This document shows positions 1 through 8,336 of a stretch of DNA of 35,242 nt, piece after piece. Source of the DNA: an uncultured Chloroflexota bacterium (GTDB lineage Bacteria > Chloroflexota > Chloroflexia > Thermomicrobiales > CFX8); assembly GCA_937870985.1 (NCBI GenBank), contig CALMXF010000234.1:1-35242 (forward strand). The letters run 5' to 3'. How positions within the stretch are numbered: position 1 is the first letter of the stretch; the number at the start of each line of letters is the position of its first letter. The translations under genes were made by a program, and so were the position numbers. Under the pieces are notes generated by a model. That model did no database searches. It worked only from the letters and a program-made list of their open reading frames with translations, and had not been told where the DNA came from.

Positions 1-318
1 TCCACATTAGTCACTCGCCCGCACGTTGGCATCACGGCTCAGTTGGCAAGGTGCTCTGCCCCGAAAGATCGGGGCCACGCAAGACCTCGTCAAGCGCACC
101 GAGCAGTCTATCTCGCACTCACGAGAGTGTCAAGGGGACTTTCGGCACCCGTACGAAACGCGACCAGCGGCCACGGCGCTCGGGCAGCGCCCACACCGGC
201 CTTGCGACACCCAGTATATCGCGAACGACCGCCCACGTCTACTATTCCTCCCAACTCCACGGTACGATGGATCCTCATGGATCATCGCCCGTTTTGACAC
301 GAGGAGGAATCGGACAGT
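1..318. other. Upstream region without a convincing gene
   Basis: I see no gene I trust here. Several overlapping open frames exist on both strands, but they are arginine-rich and look like chance frames. A perfect 7-bp hairpin (GCCCCGA, loop AAGA, TCGGGGC) lies at 58-75 and a 5-bp one (CACTC/GAGTG) near 116-129. They could be a terminator of a gene to the left or part of a leader RNA. GAGGAGG at 301-307 is the SD of the next gene. No -35/-10 pair stands out. Confidence 0.4.
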
Positions 319-1071
319 ATGCCTCAACGAAAGCCAGTGATTGGCATCACACCATCCCCTATGGAGGATTCCCAGCCGCACGGTTCCTTCGATCGATACG
401 CGATCTCGACGACCTACACGGAGGCGGTGGAAGCGGCCGGCGGGGTGCCGCTCGTTATCCCGCCACAGGCCGGCAACATCGATGAGATTCTCTCGATCGT
501 CGACGGGTTGCTCCTGAGTGGTGGTGGCGATATCGACCCGATACTCTACGGCGACGACACCCTGCATGAGGCCACCTACGGCATCCACCCGGGGCGCGAT
601 GCGCTCGAGTTGGCACTCGCCCGAGAGGCGGTCGCCCGCGATATTCCCACGCTCTGTATCTGTCGCGGCGTCCAGGTGTTGAACGTTGCGCTCGGCGGCA
701 CGCTCATCCAGGACATCCCCGGCCAATATTCGACGGAGATCGAACACCGGCAACAGGAGCAAGGCATCCGTAAGGAGGAACCGGGGCACACGGTGGCGGT
801 TACTCCCGGGTCGGTCCTTGCACGCACGTATGAGGCAGACACGATCGAGGTCAACTCGTTCCACCACCAGGCGTTGAAGGACATCGCCCCCGGCTTATCG
901 ATCGACGCGGTTGCCCCCGACGAGATCGTGGAGTCTGTCTCTGCGTCAGCCGGCCGGTGGATCCTCGGCGTTCAGTGGCATCCGGAGATGATGTTCCGCG
1001 AACGCCCCGAACACCTCAAGCCATTTGTGGCGCTTGTTCAACAGGCTCGACTGTCACGCGACAACTCCTGA
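319..1071 (+). CDS. Gamma-glutamyl-gamma-aminobutyrate hydrolase family protein (peptidase C26, class I glutamine amidotransferase fold)
   Basis: The 250-residue protein has the PuuD/peptidase C26 landmarks: an N-terminal IGITP strand, GGGDIDP at about residue 75, the nucleophile-elbow motif CICRGVQVLN near residue 115 with the expected catalytic Cys, and VQWHPE near residue 220 giving the His and Glu of the triad. Characterised relatives cleave gamma-glutamyl bonds, for example gamma-glutamyl-GABA in putrescine breakdown. No other putrescine gene is nearby, so the substrate is unknown. The ATG is preceded by GAGGAGG. A cytoplasmic enzyme is expected, as there is no signal peptide. It is a single-gene unit ending at the hairpin at 1092-1123. 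Confidence 0.9.
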   Translation: MPQRKPVIGITPSPMEDSQPHGSFDRYAISTTYTEAVEAAGGVPLVIPPQAGNIDEILSIVDGLLLSGGGDIDPILYGDDTLHEATYGIHPGRDALELALAREAVARDIPTLCICRGVQVLNVALGGTLIQDIPGQYSTEIEHRQQEQGIRKEEPGHTVAVTPGSVLARTYEADTIEVNSFHHQALKDIAPGLSIDAVAPDEIVESVSASAGRWILGVQWHPEMMFRERPEHLKPFVALVQQARLSRDNS

Positions 1072-1091
1072 TTTCCTCTGTCAAACAACAA

Positions 1092-1123
1092 CACGAGGGG
1101 CGGCTCTGTCGCCGCCCCTCGTG
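1092..1123. terminator. Bidirectional hairpin terminator between the C26 hydrolase and lon
   Basis: A perfect 13-bp inverted repeat (CACGAGGGGCGGC / GCCGCCCCTCGTG) with a 6-nt loop lies between two convergent stop codons. On the minus strand it is followed by a T-rich run (TTGTTGTTTG), so it is a good intrinsic terminator for lon. On the plus strand the tail is not U-rich, so termination there is less certain. Confidence 0.85.
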
Positions 1124-1151
1124 CCCCGGAGTTGATAACTGTGGGGTGTTC

Positions 1152-3671
1152 CTACGCACTCACGTGCGCCACCATACGCTCGTCGTCGGGAATGCCGATC
1201 GGCGGCGCCGTGGCAGCCCGCTGCTGCTGGAATGACTGAGGCATCGCGACATCGAGCGCGTCATCGATCGTGTCAACGAGCACAAACCGCAACTCGTCCC
1301 GTAGACCGGCCGGCAGGTCGTCGAGGTCACCCTCGTTGCGACGCGGCAGGATGAACGTCGTGACGCCAGCTCGGTGCGCCGCGAGCGCCTTCTCCTTGAT
1401 TCCACCAACCGGAAGAATCTGACCACGTAGTGAGACTTCGCCGGTCATAGCGACGTTCTCGTTAGTGGGAATACCGGTCAGGAGCGAGACGAGCGCCACC
1501 GTCAGCGCAACACCAGCCGATGGTCCATCCTTCGGTGTCGCGCCGGCCGGAACGTGGATATGGATATCCAGATCCTTGAACCGCCCAGAGTCGATGCCAA
1601 GGTCTCGTGCTCGCGACCGGACGAACGACATGGCTGCCTGCGCGGACTCCCGCATTACATCCCCAAGTTGGCCAGTAATCGTCATGTTGCCGCGGCCATC
1701 CATCGAGGTCGTCTCGATGAACATGATGTCCCCGCCAACCGCCGACACGCCAACACCGATGGCAACTCCGGGCTGCGCCGTGCGCGTCTCGAGCTCTTCG
1801 TAGAAAAATCGAGGGCGGCCCAGGTATTCCCGCACAAGCTCGGGAGTTATCGCCGCCGGAACAGACTCGTCTGCGGCCAGGCGCGTCGCGACCTTCCGGT
1901 AGACTGTCCCGATCTCACGCTCCAGATTTCGAACTCCGCTCTCACGAGTGTAGCCCTGGATCACACTGAGAACCGCGGCATCGTCCCAGGCCGGCGCTGA
2001 CTCACCGAGCGCGTTCGCGGTGCGCTGACGCGGCACCAGGAAGCGCTGGCCGATGTTCAGCTTCTCCTCGTCCGTGTACCCGGTGAGGTGAATGATCTCC
2101 ATCCGATCGCGCAGAGGCCCGGGGATCGGGTCGAGCAGATTCGCAGTCGTGATGAACATCACGTTGCTGAGATCGAATGGGACGTCGAGATAGTGATCTC
2201 TGAATGTGTCGTTCTGCTCGGGGTCCAGAACCTCCAGCAGGGCAGACGACGGATCGCCACGCCAGTCAGCGCCGAGCTTGTCCACCTCGTCAAGGACAAA
2301 GACGGGATCGTTCGTGCCGGCCCGTCGGATCGCCTGGATAATTCGTCCCGGCATGGCGCCGATATACGTCCGTCGATGTCCTCGAATTTCGGCTTCGTCG
2401 CGCACGCCGCCCAGCGACATTCGCGTGAACTTTCGCCCGAGCGCATCGGCAATCGATTGCGCAAGTGAGGTCTTGCCAACACCCGGAGGACCAACGAAGC
2501 ACAGAATCGGCTCTCTCGCGTCGATTGGCTCGCCGCCAGCGGCGTGATCGCGTCGCAGCTTGCGAACGGCCAGATACTCCAGGATACGGTCTTTGACCTT
2601 TTCCATGTCGTAGTGATCGCGATTCAGAATCTCGCGCGTCTTCTGGATATCGATGTCAGTCTCAGTCGAGATATTCCAGGGTAGCGAAACCAGCCAGTCC
2701 AGATAGGTCTTGATCACCCCATATTCGGCTGAGGCTGGCTGAAGCTTCGATAGCCGATCCAGCTCGCGATCAGCCTCGCGGCGCGCCTCTTCGGGCATGC
2801 CGGCCTTCTCGATCTGCTCGCGCAACTGCTGAACTTCGGCCTCCTGGCCGTCGCCCTCGCCCAGCTCGCGCTGAATCGCCTTGAGCTGTTCGCGAAGGTA
2901 GTAATCCCGCTGCGACTTCTGGACCTCTTCCTGAACGTCCCCCTGGATCTTCTTGCCGAGCTCGAGAAGCTCAAGCTCCTTTGCCATGTATCGACTCAGA
3001 TGTGTCAGCTTGTCGCGAACCGAGTCGTACTCCAGAAGGATCTGGCGCTCGTCCGGATCCATGCGCAGATTCGTCGCGATGAGATACACCAGCTGGAGTG
3101 GCTCATCGACATTGAGGGCAGTCGTAACGAGCTCGTCCGGCAGGTTCGACACGAGGCTGACGAGGCGCTGGAACAGCTCAACTGTCGAGCGCATCAGTGC
3201 CTGTGTCTCGATGTCGTCCGTGTCGTGCTCGGGCAGGTCTTCGATAATCGCCGTCAGATACGGCTCTTCATCGACCCAGTTCACAATCCGTACGCGCTTG
3301 ACCCCCTGAACGGCCAGACGCACTGTGCCGTCCGGCACTCGCATCATCTGGTGGATCGTCGCCAGGGTGCCGATCATCCGCGTCTCGCCAGGGCCTGCTG
3401 CATCCTGTTCGGCGTTATTTTGCAGAACAAGGACAACCGTCCGGTCACCCGATGCGACGGCATCGATCAACCGTAGCGAGCGGGGTTGTGCGGCAGCCAA
3501 CGGGACGACCGTCATCGGAAACACAACGGTCCCGCGCAGCGGCAGAACCGGCAGCGCCGATTGTTCGCCGATCGGGTCGGAAGGCTGGGAATTCGGCTCA
3601 TCCGAAGAGGCGGGCTGCGGCTCGGCGTCCGCAGCAACAGCCTCATCGTAGCGCTTCTGCTCGTCAGTCAC
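1152..3671 (-). CDS. lon: ATP-dependent protease Lon (LonA)
   Basis: This is the 839-residue LonA protease. It has the N-terminal LON substrate-binding domain (from LPVLPLRGTVVFP, about residue 40), a helical region, the AAA+ module with GPPGVGKT (Lys400) and Walker B VFVLDEVDKLG, and the C-terminal protease domain with the Ser718 (KDGPSAG) and Lys759 (GGIKEK) dyad. It degrades misfolded and regulatory proteins in the cytoplasm. I chose the GTG at 3671 because AAAGGAG lies exactly 6 nt before it; a GTG at 3710 would add 13 residues but has no such site. It follows hsp20 by 52 nt, so both are probably transcribed from the promoter at 4287-4315. Confidence 0.97.
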   Translation of the reverse strand: MTDEQKRYDEAVAADAEPQPASSDEPNSQPSDPIGEQSALPVLPLRGTVVFPMTVVPLAAAQPRSLRLIDAVASGDRTVVLVLQNNAEQDAAGPGETRMIGTLATIHQMMRVPDGTVRLAVQGVKRVRIVNWVDEEPYLTAIIEDLPEHDTDDIETQALMRSTVELFQRLVSLVSNLPDELVTTALNVDEPLQLVYLIATNLRMDPDERQILLEYDSVRDKLTHLSRYMAKELELLELGKKIQGDVQEEVQKSQRDYYLREQLKAIQRELGEGDGQEAEVQQLREQIEKAGMPEEARREADRELDRLSKLQPASAEYGVIKTYLDWLVSLPWNISTETDIDIQKTREILNRDHYDMEKVKDRILEYLAVRKLRRDHAAGGEPIDAREPILCFVGPPGVGKTSLAQSIADALGRKFTRMSLGGVRDEAEIRGHRRTYIGAMPGRIIQAIRRAGTNDPVFVLDEVDKLGADWRGDPSSALLEVLDPEQNDTFRDHYLDVPFDLSNVMFITTANLLDPIPGPLRDRMEIIHLTGYTDEEKLNIGQRFLVPRQRTANALGESAPAWDDAAVLSVIQGYTRESGVRNLEREIGTVYRKVATRLAADESVPAAITPELVREYLGRPRFFYEELETRTAQPGVAIGVGVSAVGGDIMFIETTSMDGRGNMTITGQLGDVMRESAQAAMSFVRSRARDLGIDSGRFKDLDIHIHVPAGATPKDGPSAGVALTVALVSLLTGIPTNENVAMTGEVSLRGQILPVGGIKEKALAAHRAGVTTFILPRRNEGDLDDLPAGLRDELRFVLVDTIDDALDVAMPQSFQQQRAATAPPIGIPDDERMVAHVSA

Positions 3672-3677
3672 GCTAGT

Positions 3678-3684
3678 CTCCTTT
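3678..3684 (-). promoter_or_regulatory. Ribosome binding site fixing the lon start
   Basis: On the minus strand AAAGGAG is followed by 6 nt and GTG (3671-3669). It favours this start over the upstream in-frame GTG at 3710. Confidence 0.8.
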
Positions 3685-3723
3685 GTATCCAATGGGTTGG
3701 TTCCATTCACCTCGTCGCGCCGC

Positions 3724-4194
3724 CTACTCGTTCGTTTCCAGATCGAGAGTGGTGGCCTTCACGGGGATTTTCGTCGCTGCTGCGCGAGGTAATCGAATCG
3801 TCAGGATGCCAGCATCGTAATCCGCGCGAATGGCGTCGTGATCGACCGCGAAGGGAACGAAGATATCGGCCGCAAACGGTCCATAGGCAATGCCCATCGC
3901 ATGGATTCTCCGCCGCTCCTCACAATGGAGTGGCGCGCGTTCACCGCGAATGGCCAGAACCTGGTCGTCAATCGATACCTCTACCTGCACATTCGCGATG
4001 CCGCCGATCTCCGCCAGAACGACGAGCTCGACGTCAGTTTCGTATACCTCGACCGGAGGCCGCCATGCTGCCAGCATGCCAGGCGTCAACCTGACACCAA
4101 CCGGCCGGCTCCCCAGCATCGTCTGGAAGGTATCTTCCATCTCATACTGAATGCGCTGGATATTTCGGCCGCCACGCTTGCGCATCACATACAT
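3724..4194 (-). CDS. Small heat shock protein, Hsp20/alpha-crystallin family
   Basis: The 156-residue protein has a short variable N-terminus and then an alpha-crystallin domain. That domain starts near WRPPVEVYETD and ends with the beta strands around AIRADYDAGILTIRLPRA, the A-x-x-x-n-G-v-L-x-I/V signature of the family. Such proteins are ATP-independent holdases that bind unfolding proteins; being upstream of lon fits a shared heat-shock role. The ATG at 4194 has AAGG about 9 nt upstream. A GTG at 4227 would add 11 basic residues and seems less likely. The C-terminal IPV tripeptide (KIPVKA) matches the I-x-I/V oligomerisation motif. Confidence 0.93.
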   Translation of the reverse strand: MYVMRKRGGRNIQRIQYEMEDTFQTMLGSRPVGVRLTPGMLAAWRPPVEVYETDVELVVLAEIGGIANVQVEVSIDDQVLAIRGERAPLHCEERRRIHAMGIAYGPFAADIFVPFAVDHDAIRADYDAGILTIRLPRAAATKIPVKATTLDLETNE

Positions 4195-4286
4195 CACCAG
4201 GATCCTTCGGTTCGCTCGGTAGCACACAAATCAACCTGAACCCGGAGCCGCAATACGCAGACCCCGAGCGTCACGATGACAGAGTT

Positions 4287-4315
4287 AGTCTAGCATGTAC
4301 GTGGAAAGTTGACAA
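4287..4315 (-). promoter_or_regulatory. Probable sigma-A-type promoter of hsp20-lon
   Basis: On the minus strand TTGTCA (4315-4310), a 17-nt spacer and TAGACT (4292-4287) make a good housekeeping-type promoter about 90 nt upstream of the hsp20 start. The assignment is by eye. Confidence 0.6.
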
Positions 4316-4328
4316 GGATCGACTCAAG
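4308..4328. promoter_or_regulatory. HAIR-like operator (possible HspR site) over the hsp20-lon -35 region
   Basis: GTTGACA-N7-ACTCAAG matches the HspR HAIR consensus (CTTGAGT-N7-ACTCAAG) at 11 of 14 positions, with one half-site perfect. It overlaps the -35 hexamer, where a repressor would block RNA polymerase. HspR is not encoded in the window, so the regulator is inferred. Confidence 0.4.
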
Positions 4329-4352
4329 TATCGAGAGCCGGCGAGGATCGTT

Positions 4353-5315
4353 TCAGCGATACAGGATAACGATTGTCACGACTCCCCAGGCAACGATGCA
4401 GCCTAGAAGCGGGAGGTCGCTCAGTAGCGTCTGCTCTGGTGATCCCCCTGCGTCGCGTCGATGGACGAGGAACAGGTAGCGAAAGAGAGCGTAGAGAACG
4501 AACGGAATCGTCAGCATCATCGAGTGATCGTCCGGAAGCGACTCTGCAACGAACGTGTAGAGCGAGTACGCCATCACGGTTGCCGCCGCGGAAATGAGGA
4601 TGAAGTGATCGAGCAGCTCAGCTGAGTACTCATCGAGGTTGCGCCGGTGGGATCCGGCCGCCATATCGAGCAAGAGCAGCTCGTGCCGTCGTTTGCCGAA
4701 CCCGACGAAGAGCGCGAGCAGGATTGTGCAGACGTAAAGCCAGGGACTGATCGGCACCCCAATCACGACTGCTCCCCCGGCGGCGCGCAGGACGAATCCC
4801 GCGGCAATCGAAAAGACGTCGAGGATCACGACGTGCTTGAGGAACAGACTATAGGCGACCATTAGCGCCACGTAGGCGAACACGACAAGGCCAAATGAAG
4901 GATGTAGAGCGATCGCCAACGGTAGCGCGACCGCCAACAACAGCGTCGCGGTTCCCAACGCGAGCTGTGGTGAAACCGCGCCTGACGCTATCGGCCGATT
5001 ACGCTTTGCTGGGTGGAGCCGATCGGACTCGGCATCCTTGAGATCGTTTATTACGTAGATCGCGCTGCTTGCCATGCAGAACGCCACGAAAGCGCCGATC
5101 ACAACGAGAAACTGCCCAGGTTGTGCCAACTTGTGATCGAAAACGATCGCAGCGAACACAACCACGTTCTTCGTCCACTGCCGCGGGCGAAGCAATTGCG
5201 CGAGCGCCAGCAGCGGCAGCCGAGCCGGCGTCAGCACGGGTTGGTGGTCGTGATGATCTACTTCGGCGCGAGCGCTCCCACGTGATACTCGTTGCTGGGG
5301 CTCCAGAGCATCCAT
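4353..5315 (-). CDS. UbiA-family prenyltransferase, probable decaprenyl-phosphate phosphoribosyltransferase (DPPR synthase-like)
   Basis: The 320-residue membrane protein has about eight or nine hydrophobic segments. The first aspartate-rich motif of the UbiA superfamily is N90-D91-x2-D94-x3-D98 followed by RLHPAKRNRPIASG. This NDxxDxxxDRxHPxKrxRPIAsG form, together with LRPRQWTKN near residue 42, is typical of decaprenyl-phosphate phosphoribosyltransferases such as mycobacterial Rv3806c. These transfer phosphoribose from PRPP to a polyprenyl phosphate for cell-wall sugar donors. The start overlaps the end of the DUF4015 gene by 58 nt and its SD is weak; a GTG at 5237 is an alternative. Substrate specificity is inferred from motif similarity. 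Confidence 0.85.
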   Translation of the reverse strand: MDALEPQQRVSRGSARAEVDHHDHQPVLTPARLPLLALAQLLRPRQWTKNVVVFAAIVFDHKLAQPGQFLVVIGAFVAFCMASSAIYVINDLKDAESDRLHPAKRNRPIASGAVSPQLALGTATLLLAVALPLAIALHPSFGLVVFAYVALMVAYSLFLKHVVILDVFSIAAGFVLRAAGGAVVIGVPISPWLYVCTILLALFVGFGKRRHELLLLDMAAGSHRRNLDEYSAELLDHFILISAAATVMAYSLYTFVAESLPDDHSMMLTIPFVLYALFRYLFLVHRRDAGGSPEQTLLSDLPLLGCIVAWGVVTIVILYR

Positions 5316-7027
5316 CCGTTCCCACCGAAGTCGTTGGCTGCCTTGATCTGCGCGGCCACCTCGGCATCACCATAGTCGATACCTTCACCATACGAGAAGT
5401 CCTGAAGCCACGGGCGCAGCTTGTAGGCCGCATCAGGCACTTTCGCGGCGCCGTTGGTGAGACTACTGTAAATCACCTCGTACGGATGGTTGTTCGGAAT
5501 ATCAAGACCGAGATCACCGGGATAGAAATGCGAGGGATAGATCATCGGGCAGACGATATCGACGAGAGGCGCGATCGCCGCGAAGTTCTGGCCAATCCCG
5601 CCATCTCCATCGTCCCACATCGTCAGGCCGAAAATATCGACTGCCAGCAGCGAGCCCGTTGGCTTCATCGCGGACTGCATCTGGCCAAGGAAACCAGTAA
5701 TCGCTTCCAGCCGCGTTTCGTTCGCGTACTGGTCCCCGTAGTCCGCATTCTCCAGCAGGCCATCGGACGGGAACCGGATATAGTCAAGCTGAACTTCGTC
5801 GAAGCCAAGCTTCGCCGCCTCAACCGCCAGGTCAATGTTGTATTGCCAGACCTCGCGCTGATGTGCGTTGACCCAGGCGAGGCCATTCCACGTCGTCCAC
5901 AGCCCGCCGGTTGTCGAATCGTGGATTGCCAGGTCGGAGCGGGCGTTGGCGAGCAGGGGATCCTCGAAGCAGACAATCCGGGCGATCGAGTATATCCCGC
6001 GATCCTTCATCTCCTTGAGCCGCTTCTGGACATCCAGCTTGGGGTCCATTGCCCCGATTGTCGCGGCCATCGGAACGTTCGTGTTGTAAAAGACATGTCC
6101 CGTCGAATCCTTGAGGTCGAGGACGATCGCGTTGATCTCGGTCGTCTCCGCAATCTGCAGCTTCTCGGCCCAGAGCTCGTCACTTGCGCCAATCTGCGCG
6201 CTAACGTAAATCGCCTTGATACGGTTATCAACGAGCTTGGCGTCGAACCTCAGGGACTTATCGAGCTCGCCCGTGGCGTCCTTGAATCCCGTCCGCCGGA
6301 CGGTGATCGTCCCCTTCTCGGGCACCCCCGGCAGCCGATAGGCTCCGTCTGCGGCGGTCGTCGCTGTTGCTTCACCCACACTGACCACTGCCCCGGCAAC
6401 CGGTGTTCCATTCTCGTCCGTGATGACCCCTGTCAGGACATCCGGACGAATCTGAAAATTCAGCCTCGCATCTTTGCCAATTCGCTCCGTCGCAACCGTT
6501 ACCCCCTCCATCTGGACGGTGAGCGTGTCTCCATCGTCAACATCGGCGAGCAGGTAACGTCCGTCCTTGTCGGTGTTCACCGAGACGGTCTGCCCGTTTT
6601 TGCGAGTGAGAAGAACGACTGCCCCCTCGATCGGGTCTCCTGATTGCGAATTGGTTACCGTGCCGGCGATTGTCGTAGGGCGAAGCAGCACCTCGACGCT
6701 GCCCTGGCCCGGCAGGATCGCGACCTCGGTGCCTGCGTAGTTCTGGTGCGTTACAGTAACCGTGCCGCTGATCCCGTTGCCCATCGCGAACTTGCCGTTC
6801 GCGTCGGTCACTACGGTGCCATTCGCCGTTGAAATGGATGCGCCAGCAACTGGCTTCCCGGTGTAGGCGTCTTTCACAACGCCCGACAGTCCGCTCGGGT
6901 CGCCGGCACGGAACATGAAGGTAATCAGAAATCCCAGCAGCGGCAGCACCAACAGCAGACTATATCGCCAACTGATACTGGGCCAGGGCCGCTGACGCTG
7001 CCTGTTCGGCGGTCGTTCGGGTGTCAA
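5258..7027 (-). CDS. Membrane-anchored DUF4015 putative glycoside hydrolase with three carboxypeptidase-regulatory-like domains
   Basis: From the TTG at 7027 the protein has 589 residues. It has a basic N-terminus, one membrane anchor (about 22-39), and three beta-sandwich repeats of the CarboxypepD_reg type (about 43-117, 118-193, 196-265; each has a G-x-V...G-x-P-V/I-x-G-A pattern). A C-terminal DUF4015 domain (about 270-580), a TIM-barrel related to glycoside hydrolases, follows: AIYVSAQ, INAIVLDLKDSTG, FDEVQLDYIRFP, DIVCPMIYPSHF, WMLWSPSNEY. The likely place is outside the membrane, acting on or binding wall polysaccharide; no substrate is known. The upstream region to 7192 is open in this frame but lacks protein-like composition. 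The gene overlaps the downstream prenyltransferase, suggesting coupled translation. Confidence 0.88.
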   Translation of the reverse strand: MTPERPPNRQRQRPWPSISWRYSLLLVLPLLGFLITFMFRAGDPSGLSGVVKDAYTGKPVAGASISTANGTVVTDANGKFAMGNGISGTVTVTHQNYAGTEVAILPGQGSVEVLLRPTTIAGTVTNSQSGDPIEGAVVLLTRKNGQTVSVNTDKDGRYLLADVDDGDTLTVQMEGVTVATERIGKDARLNFQIRPDVLTGVITDENGTPVAGAVVSVGEATATTAADGAYRLPGVPEKGTITVRRTGFKDATGELDKSLRFDAKLVDNRIKAIYVSAQIGASDELWAEKLQIAETTEINAIVLDLKDSTGHVFYNTNVPMAATIGAMDPKLDVQKRLKEMKDRGIYSIARIVCFEDPLLANARSDLAIHDSTTGGLWTTWNGLAWVNAHQREVWQYNIDLAVEAAKLGFDEVQLDYIRFPSDGLLENADYGDQYANETRLEAITGFLGQMQSAMKPTGSLLAVDIFGLTMWDDGDGGIGQNFAAIAPLVDIVCPMIYPSHFYPGDLGLDIPNNHPYEVIYSSLTNGAAKVPDAAYKLRPWLQDFSYGEGIDYGDAEVAAQIKAANDFGGNGWMLWSPSNEYHVGALAPK

Positions 7028-7181
7028 CCAGATCCTCCCATTGACGGTCTGTCGCGAGCGCTCCCACCATTGCGCCGGGGTGCGGCCGCTCTGATTCTGT
7101 TGCCACGACGAGCGCAGCACGCGAATCGAGCGCCAGCAAACAGAGTCTGTCGCGGCGCGCATCATTCGGGGAAGTGTACAT
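6960..7181 (-). CDS. Small hypothetical ORF overlapping the start of the DUF4015 gene
   Basis: A 73-codon frame starting at ATG 7181 encodes an alanine-rich soluble protein with plausible composition (for example TTAEQAASAALAQYQLAI at the end). It overlaps the DUF4015 coding region by 68 nt in another frame, more than is usual. There is no good SD: GGGCGGG abuts the ATG. TCTAAT lies about 9 nt upstream and could be a -10 box of a nearly leaderless mRNA. I recognise no family. It may be a real leader gene or a chance frame. Confidence 0.3.
   Translation of the reverse strand: MYTSPNDARRDRLCLLALDSRAALVVATESERPHPGAMVGALATDRQWEDLVDTRTTAEQAASAALAQYQLAI
7034..7039 (-). promoter_or_regulatory. Ribosome binding site deciding the TTG start of the DUF4015 gene
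   Basis: GGGAGG on the minus strand, a 6-nt spacer and TTG at 7027. This places the charged N-terminus directly before the membrane anchor, as expected for a type II membrane protein. Confidence 0.7.
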
Positions 7182-7230
7182 CCCGCCCACATTAGAATGA
7201 GAACACGGGTATCCGCGCATGGTTATGCGG

Positions 7231-7258
7231 TTGCTCAGACGGGTGGGCTTCGTATAAT
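7231..7258 (+). promoter_or_regulatory. Promoter of the polyprenyl synthase gene
   Basis: TTGCTC (7231-7236), a 16-nt spacer and a consensus TATAAT (7253-7258). Transcription should begin near 7265, giving a leader of about 40 nt. Confidence 0.65.
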
Positions 7259-7305
7259 CCTCATCGTGTGGGGGACGCCGCGTAATTCGACGGGACGTGG
7301 GGGGA

Positions 7306-8331
7306 ATGACAGGGCTGGTCGATCGACGAGACGTGGATACCGCGATACCTCAATTCGAGTTTGAAGACGTAGTGCAGTCGTTGCGGGACGATATGGCACT
7401 TGTCGAAGCTCGCGTGCGCCTCGCGGCACAGGTCGAATACCCTGGCCTGGGCCGGCTATTGCAGGCTATTGTCGAATCGGGTGGTAAGCGGCTTCGCCCG
7501 TTGCTTCTGCTGCTCGCGGCCAGGCCGTTCGACTATCGCATTGAACCTCTCATACCCGCCGCGGCCGGCATCGAGCTGCTGCACACTGCCTCGTTGGTCC
7601 ATGACGATACGATCGACACATCGCAACTGCGACGTGGACAGCCAACGTTGAACTCCGTCTTCGACACCGGAACGGTCATTCTGATCGGCGACTACCTGTT
7701 CGCCCAGTCCGCCATTCTCGCTGCCGAAACGATGAATCCCCGGGTAGTTGCGGTGTTTGCGTCATCACTGGCCGACATTTGCGACGGGCAGCTGCGCGAG
7801 GCATTCACCGCCCACCGACTCGACCAATCACCCGAGGAGTACTCACACCGCATCTACGGCAAGACCGCGTCGCTGTTTGCCGGCGCTGCCGAGATGGGCG
7901 CCATCCTCGGCGGCGCCAACGCAGATGAAACCAGCGCGCTACGCGGTTTCGGCGGGGACATCGGCATGGCATTCCAGATCATCGACGATGTGCTGGATTT
8001 GCGCTCGACGGAAGCCGTCACCGGTAAGCCCGCAAACCTCGATCTCCGGCAAGGCACGGTGACTCTCCCGACGATGCTCTATCTTGCCCAGATTGACGGA
8101 ACCGAGGAGGCAGATACTCTCCGTCGCGTCGTCGGCGGTGACGGTGTCGCGGACGAGGAATACTCCCGGCTGGCAATCCGGATCGAGGAATCTGGATCGA
8201 TCGATGCTGCGATCAACACCGCCCGCGATCACGTTGCAAACGGGTTGGCCCGTCTCGCATTCATCGAGGATCCGTCGCTGTTCGGGCAGTTCCAGGCCTT
8301 CGCCAACCTGGCGCTCGAACGAACTCAGTAG
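7306..8331 (+). CDS. Polyprenyl (long-chain) diphosphate synthase
   Basis: This trans-isoprenyl diphosphate synthase of about 341 residues extends an allylic diphosphate with IPP units, giving the C35-C50 chain used for menaquinone or lipid carriers. Visible motifs are GGKRLRP, the first aspartate motif DDTID within VHDDTIDTSQLRRGQPT, GDYLFAQS, and the second aspartate motif DDVLD within IIDDVLDLRS. The first motif is the DDxxD form of long-chain enzymes. Chain length cannot be read reliably. The start is uncertain: ATG 7306 has a G-run directly before it, and GTG at 7297 or 7333 is possible. It stands alone behind its own promoter and ends 5 nt from a convergent gene. Confidence 0.92.
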   Translation: MTGLVDRRDVDTAIPQFEFEDVVQSLRDDMALVEARVRLAAQVEYPGLGRLLQAIVESGGKRLRPLLLLLAARPFDYRIEPLIPAAAGIELLHTASLVHDDTIDTSQLRRGQPTLNSVFDTGTVILIGDYLFAQSAILAAETMNPRVVAVFASSLADICDGQLREAFTAHRLDQSPEEYSHRIYGKTASLFAGAAEMGAILGGANADETSALRGFGGDIGMAFQIIDDVLDLRSTEAVTGKPANLDLRQGTVTLPTMLYLAQIDGTEEADTLRRVVGGDGVADEEYSRLAIRIEESGSIDAAINTARDHVANGLARLAFIEDPSLFGQFQAFANLALERTQ

Positions 8332-8336
8332 CCCCC

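Noticed and set aside
130-867. 245-codon minus-strand frame at the left end
   Set aside because: Mostly antisense to the C26 hydrolase, Arg-rich and without motifs.
5069-6643. 524-codon frame on the plus strand
   Set aside because: It lies fully opposite the UbiA and DUF4015 genes and has the Arg/His-rich composition of an antisense shadow.
7028-7192. Longer start of the DUF4015 protein at 7192
   Set aside because: The extra 55 residues are rich in Trp/Arg with no similarity to a signal sequence; a strong SD precedes TTG 7027.
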